NCBI RefSeq assembly: GCF_002335805.1 | Contig: NZ_NISU01000001.1 | Span: 1,372,079 to 1,436,078, forward strand | Source: Bacillus sp. FJAT-45350 | Lineage (GTDB): Bacteria > Bacillota > Bacilli > Bacillales > NISU01 | Direction: 5' to 3' | Length of the DNA stretch: 64,000 nt | In this document: positions 1 to 8,449 of the stretch, one piece after another | Layout: each line of letters begins with the position of its first letter | How positions within the stretch are numbered: position 1 is the stretch's first letter | The notes under the pieces: generated by a model | Databases searched by the model: none | What the model was told of the DNA's origin: nothing | Seen by the model: only the letters and a program-made list of their open reading frames with translations | Translations under genes and position numbers: made by a program

Positions 1-1445
1 CAATTGCTGAAACAATGAAAAATCCTGCAATGATCGCAATGGTTGGTCCAGGATACGGATTGGATGATTATACTGAAGGACCAATGATGGCACATCAAAT
101 GTTATTATTCACTGCAATTGTAGTAGCGATTATGAGTATTTTACTCGTTACACGACATACTCGAGAAGAGGAGGAAGAAGGTCGAGTAGAATTAGTTAGA
201 TCTCTCCCGGTCGGTCGACTTGCAAATATAAGTGCAACAATAATTGTTTTATTCTCTATCAATACGCTATTAGCTATAATGATTGGATTTGGTCTTTTTA
301 GTTTACAGTTAGAAAGCATGGATTTAGCTGGCTCCCTATTATATGGAGCAGCATTAGGAGCTACAGGTTTTTTCTTTACATCTATTACTTCGCTATTTGC
401 ACAACTATCGGAAAACTCTAGAGGTACGATTGGTTTTTCATTTGCAGTATTGGGAGGAGCCTATCTGATTCGAGCTGTTGGTGATGTTAGTAATGAAGCT
501 TTATCTTGGCTTTCTCCATTAGGGTGGATTGTTAAATCAGAGGTATATGTCAATAATTACTGGTGGCCTATCATATTAACAATAGTTTTTTCCATAATAC
601 TAGCGGGTATTGCTCTTAAATTAAACGAAATACGTGATGTAGGATCAGGGTTTTTAGCAGCTAAACCAGGGAAAAAGTATGCCTCACCTCTTTTACAAAG
701 TCCTATCGGGTTAGCCTTTCGATTACAACGTACAAGTATCATATCTTGGGCAATAGGTATGTTTGTGTTAGGTCTGACGTATGGTTCGGTATTGGGAGAT
801 TTAGAATCCTTTTTTGCAAATAATGAAATGCTACAAAACATGTTAACTCCTGTAGAAGGGTATTCATTAACGGAACAATTTTTGACTATGTTGATGGCAG
901 TTATATCAATGATGTGTACTGTCCCTGCTTTGTTGTTTATGCTAAAGCTTCGCTCAGAGGAGAAAAAGAACCGTACTGAAAACTTGTTAACTAGAGCAGT
1001 ATCAAGAAATAAATTAATAGGGAGTTATTTATTCCTTTCTGTTTCATTTGGTTTTGTCATGTTATTTCTTGCTTTACTTGGATTGTGGTCAGCAGGATCA
1101 CTAGTGATGGAAGAGGCTATTTCTTTCACAGTTATATTTAAAGCAGCAATGATTTATTTACCAGCTATTTGGATTATGACTGGCATAACTGTATTACTTA
1201 TTGGTGTTTTTCCTAAACTTATTAATATTAGTTGGCTTTATTTAGGATATTCATTTTTGGTTGTCTATTTAGGGGGCTTACTAGACTTTCCTGATTGGTT
1301 AGGAATGTTATCGCCATTTGGACATGTACCTCAGTATCCAGTGGAAGAGATTTCGATAGTTAAGCTGTTCATCATAACTTCTATTGCGATAGCACTATGT
1401 ATCGTTGGATTTACTAGCTATAAAAATCGTGACCTTGAAGGGTAA
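1..1445 (+). CDS. ABC-2 type permease, 5'-truncated by window edge
   Basis: Membrane subunit of an ABC exporter, probably the family annotated as exporters of polyketide antibiotics (COG3559-like). The frame is already open at the first base, so the true start lies upstream; the Met at 15 is internal. About 480 residues are visible, with around ten hydrophobic segments arranged as two similar halves, each with a loop rich in charged residues (the EEEEEGRVELVRSLPVGR stretch in the first half, RSEEKKNRTENLLTRAVSR in the second). Such permeases work with an ABC ATPase encoded next door, which would be to the left and is not seen here. Substrate cannot be inferred. Confidence 0.8.
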   Translation, partial: IAETMKNPAMIAMVGPGYGLDDYTEGPMMAHQMLLFTAIVVAIMSILLVTRHTREEEEEGRVELVRSLPVGRLANISATIIVLFSINTLLAIMIGFGLFSLQLESMDLAGSLLYGAALGATGFFFTSITSLFAQLSENSRGTIGFSFAVLGGAYLIRAVGDVSNEALSWLSPLGWIVKSEVYVNNYWWPIILTIVFSIILAGIALKLNEIRDVGSGFLAAKPGKKYASPLLQSPIGLAFRLQRTSIISWAIGMFVLGLTYGSVLGDLESFFANNEMLQNMLTPVEGYSLTEQFLTMLMAVISMMCTVPALLFMLKLRSEEKKNRTENLLTRAVSRNKLIGSYLFLSVSFGFVMLFLALLGLWSAGSLVMEEAISFTVIFKAAMIYLPAIWIMTGITVLLIGVFPKLINISWLYLGYSFLVVYLGGLLDFPDWLGMLSPFGHVPQYPVEEISIVKLFIITSIAIALCIVGFTSYKNRDLEG

Positions 1446-1473
1446 ATCAAGATAGGTCTCAGGATAAGTAATA

Positions 1474-1519
1474 GCCCATTGAAAAAAAGCATGCAATTCG
1501 CTTTTTCAGTGGGCTTTTG
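1474..1519. terminator. Intrinsic terminator, probably bidirectional
   Basis: A stem with GCCCATTGAAAAA on one side and TTTTTCAGTGGGC on the other, followed by TTTT, lies between the permease and the convergent VOC gene. The stem core recurs at other terminators in the window. Confidence 0.75.
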
Positions 1520-1586
1520 GTATTGCTTAGCGTAAATATAGGTAGTTCAATGTGGATAAATGAAAGCAAATTCCTCTTTGCGGATT

Positions 1587-2006
1587 TTATTCTTCAGTAT
1601 TGAGATTCAACTGCCATATGACGCCAAACTTATCAGTGACTTGCCCATAGCATTTACTCCAAAATGTCTCTTGAAGCTCCATGCCAACGTTTCCGCCTTC
1701 TTTAATTTTATCGAAATAAGATTGAATATCTTCTTTGTTTTTACTTACCACCGCAAGACTTATATTGTTTCCCGTAACAAATGGAGTCCCTGGGAATGTA
1801 TCAGAAAACATAACGGTACTTCCATTTATCGTTAGTCGTGCGTGCATGATTAAATTCTTGGCTTCTTCTGGTAAAGGGTATTCAGGATTCGGTGGAGAAT
1901 CTCCAAATATCATAATTTGTGGTACTTCTGTTTTGAAAACATCTGAATAAAATTCTACTGCTTCACGGCAATTCCCATTAAAAGTAAGGTACACATCAAT
2001 AGCCAT
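1587..2006 (-). CDS. VOC/PhnB-like (glyoxalase-fold) protein
   Basis: A 139-residue single-domain protein of the vicinal oxygen chelate superfamily, closest in pattern to PhnB/YjdN-type proteins. Visible family features are the opening YLTFNGNCREAVEFYSDVF, the MHARLTINGSTVMFSDTFPG segment and the C-terminal KFGVIWQLN. These proteins are cytosolic and usually dimeric. Catalytic activity is often unproven and many members lack the metal ligands of true glyoxalases. It is monocistronic, convergent with the permease, and shares the terminator at 1474-1519. The specific function is not assignable. Confidence 0.8.
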   Translation of the reverse strand: MAIDVYLTFNGNCREAVEFYSDVFKTEVPQIMIFGDSPPNPEYPLPEEAKNLIMHARLTINGSTVMFSDTFPGTPFVTGNNISLAVVSKNKEDIQSYFDKIKEGGNVGMELQETFWSKCYGQVTDKFGVIWQLNLNTEE

Positions 2007-2169
2007 AAAAAAATATCATTAAAAAATGATTTATCACAAGTTTATCCAAAATGTTTCATAAACAAAAGTTTTTACTTATACCATCATTCATTTTTAATAA
2101 TTTGACTATACTTATTAAACTGAATTGAGGTGGCCTTACTCGAAAAAACTTATAAAGTCATACGAAAAA

Positions 2170-2194
2170 GGCAAGTACAGAAATTGTACTTGCC
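2170..2194 (-). terminator. Terminator on the minus strand
   Basis: Stem GGCAAGTAC / GTACTTGCC with a 7-base loop, followed on the minus strand by TTTTT. It sits 22 bases past the stop of the small minus-strand ORF at 2217-2354 and has no other obvious gene to serve. Confidence 0.65.
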
Positions 2195-2216
2195 AACAAC
2201 AATGTGAAACAGATAC

Positions 2217-2354
2217 TTATTGAATAGCTAAGGCTCCACTCATAGAATGTATTCTTAATTTATTGTTTATCGTAGAAGTGATTTTTTTTATTAAGAAGAC
2301 GATTCTCATTATCCTAAAAAACAAGGCTGGAAATAAGTGAAGTACTATGCTCAA
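2217..2354 (-). CDS. Candidate 45-residue small protein
   Basis: An ORF absent from ordinary length cut-offs. It has a TTG start, a strong ribosome site (GGAGGG, six bases before the start) and a terminator just after the stop. The predicted product is basic and hydrophobic in its first half (SIVLHLFPALFFRIMRIVFL), then polar, ending in SGALAIQ, so it may associate with the membrane. There is no cysteine and no family I recognise. Upstream is the perfect palindrome at 2407-2423. The combination of SD, ORF and terminator in the right order supports a real gene, but coding constraint cannot be judged from one sequence. Confidence 0.4.
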   Translation of the reverse strand: MSIVLHLFPALFFRIMRIVFLIKKITSTINNKLRIHSMSGALAIQ

Positions 2355-2406
2355 AGGAATCCCTCCACATTGAAGTATAGTGCTTATTAAAAACACTATT
2401 ACTATT

Positions 2407-2423
2407 GTTTACAAAATGTAAAC
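2407..2423. promoter_or_regulatory. Perfect palindrome, possible operator
   Basis: GTTTACAAAATGTAAAC is a 7-3-7 perfect inverted repeat between the minus-strand small ORF and the plus-strand DUF3231 gene. On the minus strand it follows a TATAAT hexamer closely, where a repressor would block transcription. The regulator is unknown. Confidence 0.4.
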
Positions 2424-2519
2424 TAATTATAGCTATTTTTAAAAAGTTTTATATAGATAGTTTATGTATTGTCTTTTCCTATTTGGGACATATTATTTTA
2501 GATGTTAGGAGGTTTCCTT

Positions 2520-3524
2520 ATGGAAGATAAATCAAGTATACGTTTAACCGCTGCTGAAATGTCTACATTGTGGACACAGTATATTAACGATACACTAGCA
2601 ACTTGTATGAATACATATTTTTTAGAAAAAGTAGAGGACGAGGAAGTACGTCCAATCATTGAATATACATTAAATGAAGCTAAAGAAAATCTGTCTCTCA
2701 TGAAAGAGATATTTACAAAAGATAACTTCCCTATCCCAATAGGATTTACAGAGCAAGACGTTAATCCCGAAGCTCCGAAGCTTTTCTCTGATACATTCAT
2801 GCTTGTGTATTTACGACATATGTCTATCCTCGCTTTGGCAGCAAGTAGTGCAGCACTAGGACTAGTAACACGTCCTGATGTAGTGACCTTCCACAAACGG
2901 GTACTGTCCAAATCGATAAAGCTACAAGACTTGACCCGTGACTTGTTGCTGAAACAAGGGACATATATAAAACCACCTTATATCTCTGTACCAGACCAAG
3001 TTGATTTTGTGGAAAGACAGCAATTTTTAGCTGGATTTTTAGGTAAAAAGCGTCAGATCTCTTCAATAGAAGTAACTCACCTTTATTTAAATGTACAAGG
3101 GAATGCGATTGGAAAAGCACTTATATCTGGATTTGCGCAGATTGCTCAAACACCTGAAGTTAAGGAATATATGGTAAGAGGGATGGATATAGCCCATAAA
3201 CATATTAAGAGTTTTAGTAATTTTTTAATAGAAGAAGACTTACCAGCCCCAATGACTTGGGATTCAGCAATATTAGATTCGACTTCTAAAATTTTTTCAG
3301 ATAAACTCCTTATGTTTCATATTTCCGCTATGAACGCTTCTGGAATTGGTAACTATGGTATGGCGTTAGCTGCTAGTCCAAGAAGAGATTTAGGATTGAA
3401 ATATGCGTCATTAATTCCCGAGATATCGTTGTATGCTGAAGATGGAGCTAATCTTATGATTAAATATGGATGGTTAGAAGAACCGCCACAAGCAGATGAT
3501 CGAGATGAATTAATAAAGAAGTAA
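2520..3524 (+). CDS. DUF3231 protein, two tandem domains
   Basis: A 334-residue protein made of two DUF3231 repeats of about 165 residues each, a helical family found in Bacillales and thought to have a ferritin-like fold. The repeats show matching pieces such as LWTQYINDTLATCMNTYFL in the first and THLYLNVQGNAIGKALISG in the second, each followed by an amphipathic helix and a conserved PxPMTWD/IPIGFTEQD-type turn. An ATG at 2502 also fits the frame, but AGGAGG at 2507-2512 lies inside it, so ATG 2520 is the start. Function is unknown; relatives are common near sporulation genes. A single-domain paralogue lies at 23894-24439, also next to a KinB-like kinase. Confidence 0.8.
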   Translation: MEDKSSIRLTAAEMSTLWTQYINDTLATCMNTYFLEKVEDEEVRPIIEYTLNEAKENLSLMKEIFTKDNFPIPIGFTEQDVNPEAPKLFSDTFMLVYLRHMSILALAASSAALGLVTRPDVVTFHKRVLSKSIKLQDLTRDLLLKQGTYIKPPYISVPDQVDFVERQQFLAGFLGKKRQISSIEVTHLYLNVQGNAIGKALISGFAQIAQTPEVKEYMVRGMDIAHKHIKSFSNFLIEEDLPAPMTWDSAILDSTSKIFSDKLLMFHISAMNASGIGNYGMALAASPRRDLGLKYASLIPEISLYAEDGANLMIKYGWLEEPPQADDRDELIKK

Positions 3525-3543
3525 AGCAATAAATAACCAGTAG

Positions 3544-3572
3544 GAAGCAACTCTATTTTTTGCAGTTGCTTC
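3544..3572 (+). terminator. Weak terminator hairpin
   Basis: Stem GAAGCAACT / AGTTGCTTC follows the DUF3231 stop. The downstream T-tract is poor. Confidence 0.4.
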
Positions 3573-3654
3573 TATTAAATTCCATAAATAAAAATATGCG
3601 ACCTCGTTACTTCAGTGAAGTTAAGGTTTGTAAGTTTAAAACTATTGATTAAAT

Positions 3655-3678
3655 ACCGATAGGGGTAGTAATATAATA
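3655..3678 (+). promoter_or_regulatory. Promoter with candidate CstR/CsoR-type operator
   Basis: TACCGATAGGGGTA (3655-3668) carries the TACC...GGTA inverted half-sites typical of CsoR/CstR-family operators and sits just before a TATAAT -10 hexamer (3673-3678), within the promoter spacer. The gene behind it is a rhodanese. CstR-type repressors are known to control sulfur-transfer genes, so the pairing makes sense. The repressor gene is not in the window. Confidence 0.45.
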
Positions 3679-3708
3679 AGTTATATTCTCATGAAGGAGG
3701 ACAAAGCA

Positions 3709-4101
3709 TTGATTAAGAAGTATTGGCAAGTCATTATACCTATTCTCTTAATAGTTGGTTATTTAGGATATCAATTTACGCTAACAACAGGAATTGCACA
3801 AATTAGTACAGAAGAATTAGCAACTCTGTTAGATGAAAAGCAAGATGAAGAAATTTTCTTTGTAGACGTTCGTGAAGTTAATGAATTTAATGACGGACAT
3901 ATACAGGGTATGGTTAATGTTCCTCTTAGCCAGTTAGAACAAACTCATCATCAAATACCTACGAACCAACAAGTAGTCATCTTCTGTAGAAGTGGAAATA
4001 GAAGTCTTCAAGCTGCTAATCTACTAAAAGATTTAGGATATACCAATCTAACCAATGTTAAAGGTGGCATATTAGCTTGGGAAGGGCATGTTATAAAGTG
4101 A
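3709..4101 (+). CDS. Membrane-anchored rhodanese-like protein
   Basis: A 130-residue protein with one N-terminal membrane helix (roughly residues 6-24, IIPILLIVGYLGYQF) followed by a single rhodanese domain. The active-site loop is CRSGNRS, with the cysteine that would carry a persulfide; FVDVREVNEF and LPxGILAWEG-like ends (VKGGILAWEG) complete the fold. An upstream in-frame ATG at 3691 overlaps the ribosome site AAGGAGG (3694-3700), so the TTG at 3709 is the likely start. The domain probably faces outside the membrane. The role is probably sulfane sulfur transfer or detoxification, consistent with the operator at 3655. Confidence 0.8.
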   Translation: MIKKYWQVIIPILLIVGYLGYQFTLTTGIAQISTEELATLLDEKQDEEIFFVDVREVNEFNDGHIQGMVNVPLSQLEQTHHQIPTNQQVVIFCRSGNRSLQAANLLKDLGYTNLTNVKGGILAWEGHVIK

Positions 4102-4107
4102 TAGAAT

Positions 4108-4150
4108 GTAAGTATCTCAAAAGGAGGCAGTCTCTTTTTGAGATACTTAC
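4108..4150. terminator. Long inverted repeat after rhodanese gene
   Basis: A 15-base perfect stem (GTAAGTATCTCAAAA and its complement) directly after the stop. There is no long T-run beyond it, but T-rich sequence lies in the stem, so it may act as a terminator or RNA 3' stabiliser. Confidence 0.5.
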
Positions 4151-4278
4151 TATGTAATATCATCTACTCCATTATTATATTTTCCAACTATTATGAATTA
4201 TCTCTTTTAATCCGCATGTAAAAATTTAATGTTACTATAGTAATGTAATGTTTATAGCTTTTGTAGGATGTGGATGTA

Positions 4279-5559
4279 ATGGATGGATTTAAAGATGAAT
4301 TGGCGATTTTTCTTTTAAATATTTCATTTGTTGGAACGTTATTCTTTATTTATTATAAATATATTGAAGAGAAATATACACAAAATTATAGTTCTGTTTT
4401 TATTACGTTTGTATCGGGTATTTCAATTATTTTGTGTATGATTTTTACGATTAATCCTATCGAAGGTTTTATCTTTGATATGAGACATATACCTTTTATT
4501 ATAGGTGCATTATATGGTGGACGGACTGTTGGATTTATTTTATTAGTCATTTTACTAAGCTTTCGCATTTACATAGGTGGAGTTGGTATTTGGTTTACAG
4601 CCTTAGAGTTTTTCTTTATCTATAGTTTTCTATGGTTTTGTATCCCACGTTTTCAAAAATTAACAAACCTGCGACAGAAAATCAAATTGGCAACGAATAT
4701 TTCATTAATTACTCCAATCATGTTTATCATTGTAGTAGCAGTCTATAATTTAAATTTAACACCACCTTTATTAATAATACTTATCTTTTTACATACTGTA
4801 CCAGTATTTGGGGTCATTTTCTTCATTAGATTTATTGAAAAAGTACGTGAAGAAAACCTGCTTTTAAAAGAAGTAAAAGAATTAGAAAAAATGAAAATTG
4901 TGAGTGAAATAGCAGCTAGTATTTCACACGAGGTTAGAAATCCATTGACGGTTACAAGCGGGTTTCTTCAGCTTTTAAAGGACCCAGATATACCTCCAGA
5001 AAAAAGAAGTGAATATGTTGATTATTCACTAAAAGAGCTAAAACGTGCTGAAATCATTATTAATGATTATCTCACATTTGCAAAACCTTCATTAGACAAT
5101 ATCCAACTATTACATATTGAAGATGAGATTGAATATGTAATTAACATCGTGAATCCATATGCAGTGATGAATAACGTAGAGATACTCTTTGAAAAAAATT
5201 CAAATGTTGTGATAGCTGGAGAAAGACAAAAGCTTCATCAGTGTTTGATAAATTTAATGAAAAATGGAATTGAAGCGATGCCCGAAGGTGGTAGGTTAGA
5301 TATAGAATTAATACTCAATGAAAAAACTCGGCAGGCAACCATTTCAATTTCAGATAGTGGTGTTGGCATGGACCAGGAACAACTTGAGCGTTTAGGTACG
5401 CCATATTACACGACAAAAGGTTCTAAAGGGACCGGTCTTGGTACGATGGTTGTTTATAGTATCGTTAAGGTTATGCGAGGTCATATTGAAGTGGAAAGTG
5501 AAAAAAATAAAGGTACGCGGTTTGTGATTACGTTACCTTGTCCTGAAATCCAAAATTAA
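4279..5559 (+). CDS. KinB-like sporulation sensor histidine kinase
   Basis: A 426-residue kinase with the layout and length of Bacillus KinB: about six N-terminal membrane helices (to about residue 188), a short coiled linker, then HisKA and HATPase domains. The phospho-accepting histidine is in SISHEVRNPL (H217), followed by N-box NLMKNGIEAMP, G1 SDSGVGM and G2 KGTGLG. KinB-type kinases feed the Spo0F-Spo0B-Spo0A phosphorelay in known Bacillus; that role here is inferred. GTG 4270 and ATG 4279 are both possible starts; ATG 4279 is better spaced from AGGA at 4265. A decayed paralogue lies at 24646-25699. TTACTATAGTAA, a palindrome, lies at 4232-4243. Confidence 0.8.
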   Translation: MDGFKDELAIFLLNISFVGTLFFIYYKYIEEKYTQNYSSVFITFVSGISIILCMIFTINPIEGFIFDMRHIPFIIGALYGGRTVGFILLVILLSFRIYIGGVGIWFTALEFFFIYSFLWFCIPRFQKLTNLRQKIKLATNISLITPIMFIIVVAVYNLNLTPPLLIILIFLHTVPVFGVIFFIRFIEKVREENLLLKEVKELEKMKIVSEIAASISHEVRNPLTVTSGFLQLLKDPDIPPEKRSEYVDYSLKELKRAEIIINDYLTFAKPSLDNIQLLHIEDEIEYVINIVNPYAVMNNVEILFEKNSNVVIAGERQKLHQCLINLMKNGIEAMPEGGRLDIELILNEKTRQATISISDSGVGMDQEQLERLGTPYYTTKGSKGTGLGTMVVYSIVKVMRGHIEVESEKNKGTRFVITLPCPEIQN

Positions 5560-5661
5560 TGACTGTACTACAATCTGGAAAATCTCCTTATCGTGAGTAA
5601 TCAATGTGTTATTGCGCAAAATAGTAACTCATCGGGATAATCATTAAGGAGGTTTTTCAAC

Positions 5662-5874
5662 ATGCCTAAAGTAGAAGTGTCATGTTCAATCGCAAACTGT
5701 TCATTTTATGGTGAAGGAAACGTATGCACTGCTGAAAAAATTATGGTCGAGATTGATAACCATGCAAATTATAATACAGAAATGTCATCAGAGCTAACTG
5801 AAAAAAATCACATTGATAAAGTAAATTCTTCAGCAGAAACATGCTGTAAAACATTTAAACCGAAAAATAAATAG
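5662..5874 (+). CDS. DUF1540 cysteine-rich protein
   Basis: A 70-residue protein of the DUF1540 family. It opens with VEVSCSIANCSFYGEGNVC, the typical cysteine spacing, and ends with a second Cys cluster (ETCCKTF), suggesting a metal or zinc-ribbon-like site. It starts at an ATG with a strong AAGGAGG ribosome site and is followed by its own terminator at 5887. The function is unknown; such proteins are common in spore formers. Confidence 0.8.
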   Translation: MPKVEVSCSIANCSFYGEGNVCTAEKIMVEIDNHANYNTEMSSELTEKNHIDKVNSSAETCCKTFKPKNK

Positions 5875-5886
5875 CTTTTCGAGTGA

Positions 5887-5914
5887 GGAGTTGTCGATGA
5901 GACAGCTCCTTTTT
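5887..5914 (+). terminator. Terminator of the DUF1540 gene
   Basis: Stem GGAGTTGTC / GACAGCTCC with loop GATGA and a TTTTT tail. Confidence 0.8.
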
Positions 5915-6241
5915 ACTTGGAATTTAGAAATTTTACGAGAACATGATGTAAAAGGGACGTTTTACTTAACTGGTCATGAAATTGAAAATTATTTTAAAGA
6001 GGCGATACAAATTGTAGAGGAAGGACATGAAATTGGAAATCATTCCTATTCACACACTCGTATGGTGTTTAAATCTCCATCGTTCATTAAAGACGAGATT
6101 GAACCTGGATCTATCATTCTATTGCATGTCATGTTTGAAAGCAGACGAGAATCACTAAATTCCGTCAGTCCAATGATAACAACACTACAAGAGCAAGGAT
6201 ATAGGTTTACAACTGTTTCAGAGTTATTGGGGTATAAATAA
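5912..6241 (+). pseudogene. Broken polysaccharide deacetylase (NodB domain)
   Basis: The reading frame encodes recognisable NodB pieces: ILREHDVKGTFYLTGHEIEN, then EEGHEIGNHSYSHTRM (the metal-binding HxxxH region), and finally the C-terminal part PGSIILLHVM with EQGYRFTTVSELL. The N-terminus with the catalytic TFDDGP motif is missing, and the middle of the domain (roughly 80 residues between KDEIE and PGSII) is deleted in frame. The apparent start lies inside the terminator of the preceding gene, with no ribosome site of its own. The product cannot be an active deacetylase. Confidence 0.8.
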
Positions 6242-6293
6242 TAACAAGATTATTCAAAAAGATTAGACACGTTTAACTACACTTTAGTGCTTT

Positions 6294-6330
6294 AGACTGT
6301 CTCAATTTCATTTATATGTTGAGACAGTCT
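6294..6330. terminator. Terminator between convergent genes
   Basis: Twelve-base stem AGACTGTCTCAA / TTGAGACAGTCT with T-rich flanks on both sides. Confidence 0.7.
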
Positions 6331-6340
6331 TCAGTTGTTT

Positions 6341-7312
6341 TTAATCCCAATCATAAAAACAGTAAAAGGTTCCAAAAGTTTTCTTCGCCTCATACATTGC
6401 TATGTCTGCTTTATGAATTAATTCTTCAGAAGTCCTTCCGTGTCGACAAGAACAGGAGATACCAATACTAAATGTTGTTATATATTTTGTGTTAAGGGAG
6501 GGTATCTGGAATCCTGAAGTAAATGATTCAATAATGTTGGTCACAATCGTGTAAATCTCCTCTTTATCTTCAGTTGATAATAATACAACGAACTCATCTC
6601 CTGCTAATCTCGCAGTAAAATGGGATGGGACTGCTTGTGTTATTCGTTGCGAAATCTCTAATAACAATTCATCTCCGGCAATATGTCCGTACGTATCATT
6701 TATTATTTTAAAATCATCAATATCAAATAGCATCAAAGTTACATCATCTTCGTTTTTCAATCGTTCTTCTAATGTCTTTAATAAGTAGCGACGGTTTGGG
6801 ATTGAGGTGAGGGGGTCGTAATAAGCCATTTCTAATGCATTTCGTCTAATTGTTACATCTGTTTGAATGCCTACGAAATAAAGAAGTTCGCCGTAATCAT
6901 CAAAAATAGGACGAATTTTTAGCTCATTCCAAAATGGGGTTCCATCTTTTTTATAGTTTAATAGTTCCGTTGTAATAGGCTCTTTATTTTTTATCGCGAT
7001 TCTAATATCTTCCATTGCTTGGCTGTCCGTATCTTTACCACGTAGAAACCTACAATTTTTTCCTATTACTTCTTCACGTGTATATTTTGTTAATTTCGTA
7101 AAACCAGGATTCATGTATATGACCGGATTGTCCACTTGATTAGGGTCAGTAATAATCATACCTTCATCAAACTGTTCAATAATATGCTGAAGCTTTCTGT
7201 ATTCATTTCGTAATTGGTCCAGTTGAAAATCAAAAGTATGATTACTTATCATTTTTCTCTTTGATTGATTTGCATTGGTAGGCAAACCTGTGCTTTTTGA
7301 AAACTTCTCCAT
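6341..7312 (-). CDS. LOV-GGDEF protein (blue-light diguanylate cyclase candidate)
   Basis: A 323-residue protein with a PAS domain (about 45-155) that is specifically a LOV flavin-binding domain, then a GGDEF domain (about 165-323). The LOV signature is GKNCRFLRG, with the photoadduct-forming cysteine at residue 87; the FMN-contact segment NYKKDGTPFWNEL and the end GIQTDVT are also present. It strongly resembles the LOV domain of B. subtilis YtvA, but the effector differs. The cyclase loop is AGDEF (237-241) in place of GGDEF, a variant seen in active enzymes. No RxxD inhibitory site precedes it. ATG 7312 is preferred over GTG 7321, which overlaps the AGAGGTGA ribosome site. Predicted role: light- or redox-linked c-di-GMP synthesis. 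Confidence 0.85.
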   Translation of the reverse strand: MEKFSKSTGLPTNANQSKRKMISNHTFDFQLDQLRNEYRKLQHIIEQFDEGMIITDPNQVDNPVIYMNPGFTKLTKYTREEVIGKNCRFLRGKDTDSQAMEDIRIAIKNKEPITTELLNYKKDGTPFWNELKIRPIFDDYGELLYFVGIQTDVTIRRNALEMAYYDPLTSIPNRRYLLKTLEERLKNEDDVTLMLFDIDDFKIINDTYGHIAGDELLLEISQRITQAVPSHFTARLAGDEFVVLLSTEDKEEIYTIVTNIIESFTSGFQIPSLNTKYITTFSIGISCSCRHGRTSEELIHKADIAMYEAKKTFGTFYCFYDWD

Positions 7313-7472
7313 AGTAATCACCTCTTGAACATTTGAATTAGGACTTTATTAGTATATTAATACGTTATAAAGCTCGGGAGTATCACACATTACTTTTATT
7401 TTATACAAATAGTTATATTGTTGACACTCCCTATTCAGTATGTAATAACAACTAATTTTGTATCTTGTCACA

Positions 7473-8198
7473 TCACCATTCAAAGAAATATTTTAACGAT
7501 AGGGTAATAGCTGTATAGGAAATAACTCCAAAAGCGAAGGTACCGAAATGAGCTTCTTCATCAGGGGGTAGCTCGTATTTCAGTACATTCAAGATCATTG
7601 CCCCTGAAATAAATGCAAAAATTATCGATTCAGCCAGTGGTGTCAAATTTACAGTCATTCCCATAAGCCAACCACCAATAATTCCAAGAGCAAGTACATA
7701 TCTTCCGATGCTATTATAAATATCTGCATACTCTCTCCATAAATCATGGGCAACTGCAACGAAATGAAGACCAACAGCTATGCCATAAAAAACAGCCTGA
7801 ACACCAGCAACATCATGAGAAATAATTGTATAGGCAACGAGCATATTGTATACACCAAAAAACAGGATTTGTAGCCAGAAGAGGGTTCTTGCTTTACCAG
7901 TTTTATTCTTTGCCTGTGCCTTACGAACAACTTTTTGAATCCCATAAAATATTAAAACACCTAATAAACCAATAAAATATAACTCAGATTCCATCGTAAA
8001 TAAATTTCTATGCTCCTTCACTAGTGTTTGCTCTTTGTGAAGGGAGGGCAGGACATAAACGAATACGTACGATACTGCCAAACCACCAGAAAATGAGAAC
8101 CATTTTAACCTCTGAATTCTATCTGATGGGATTAACGTATTTGCAAATAAATGAATTAGTATAAAAGCAAAGCCCATAATTAAGGCATCGTAAGACAT
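7473..8198 (-). CDS. Polytopic membrane protein, ZIP-like layout
   Basis: A 241-residue integral membrane protein with seven or so hydrophobic segments. The fourth to seventh contain polar membrane residues (VGLHFVAVAHDLW, ISGAMILNVLKYELP) reminiscent of ZIP metal transporters, but the exact HNxPEG signature is absent, so metal transport is only a suggestion. It starts at ATG 8198 with AAGGAG upstream. It stands alone, with the same orientation as the LOV-GGDEF gene 160 bases further on. Function not known. Confidence 0.65.
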   Translation of the reverse strand: MSYDALIMGFAFILIHLFANTLIPSDRIQRLKWFSFSGGLAVSYVFVYVLPSLHKEQTLVKEHRNLFTMESELYFIGLLGVLIFYGIQKVVRKAQAKNKTGKARTLFWLQILFFGVYNMLVAYTIISHDVAGVQAVFYGIAVGLHFVAVAHDLWREYADIYNSIGRYVLALGIIGGWLMGMTVNLTPLAESIIFAFISGAMILNVLKYELPPDEEAHFGTFAFGVISYTAITLSLKYFFEW

Positions 8199-8449
8199 AG
8201 CAAATCTCCTTACTATCTAAATTCCTTTTTAGAATATCCAAACCTACAAAAAACATGAAATACTTGCCAAAGCATAAATAATAATACTTCTATTTGAAGT
8301 TACTGATTCCTTTAGTTTGTTGGATATTTTGTAATGTAATTTATTGGATAGGGAAATGTGGAAGGTAAATAATTTTTAATTTAATGGAAAACAATTTAAA
8401 ATGGAATGATATAGCAATGTAATAATTTTAATATTTGGAGGACTTCGAA

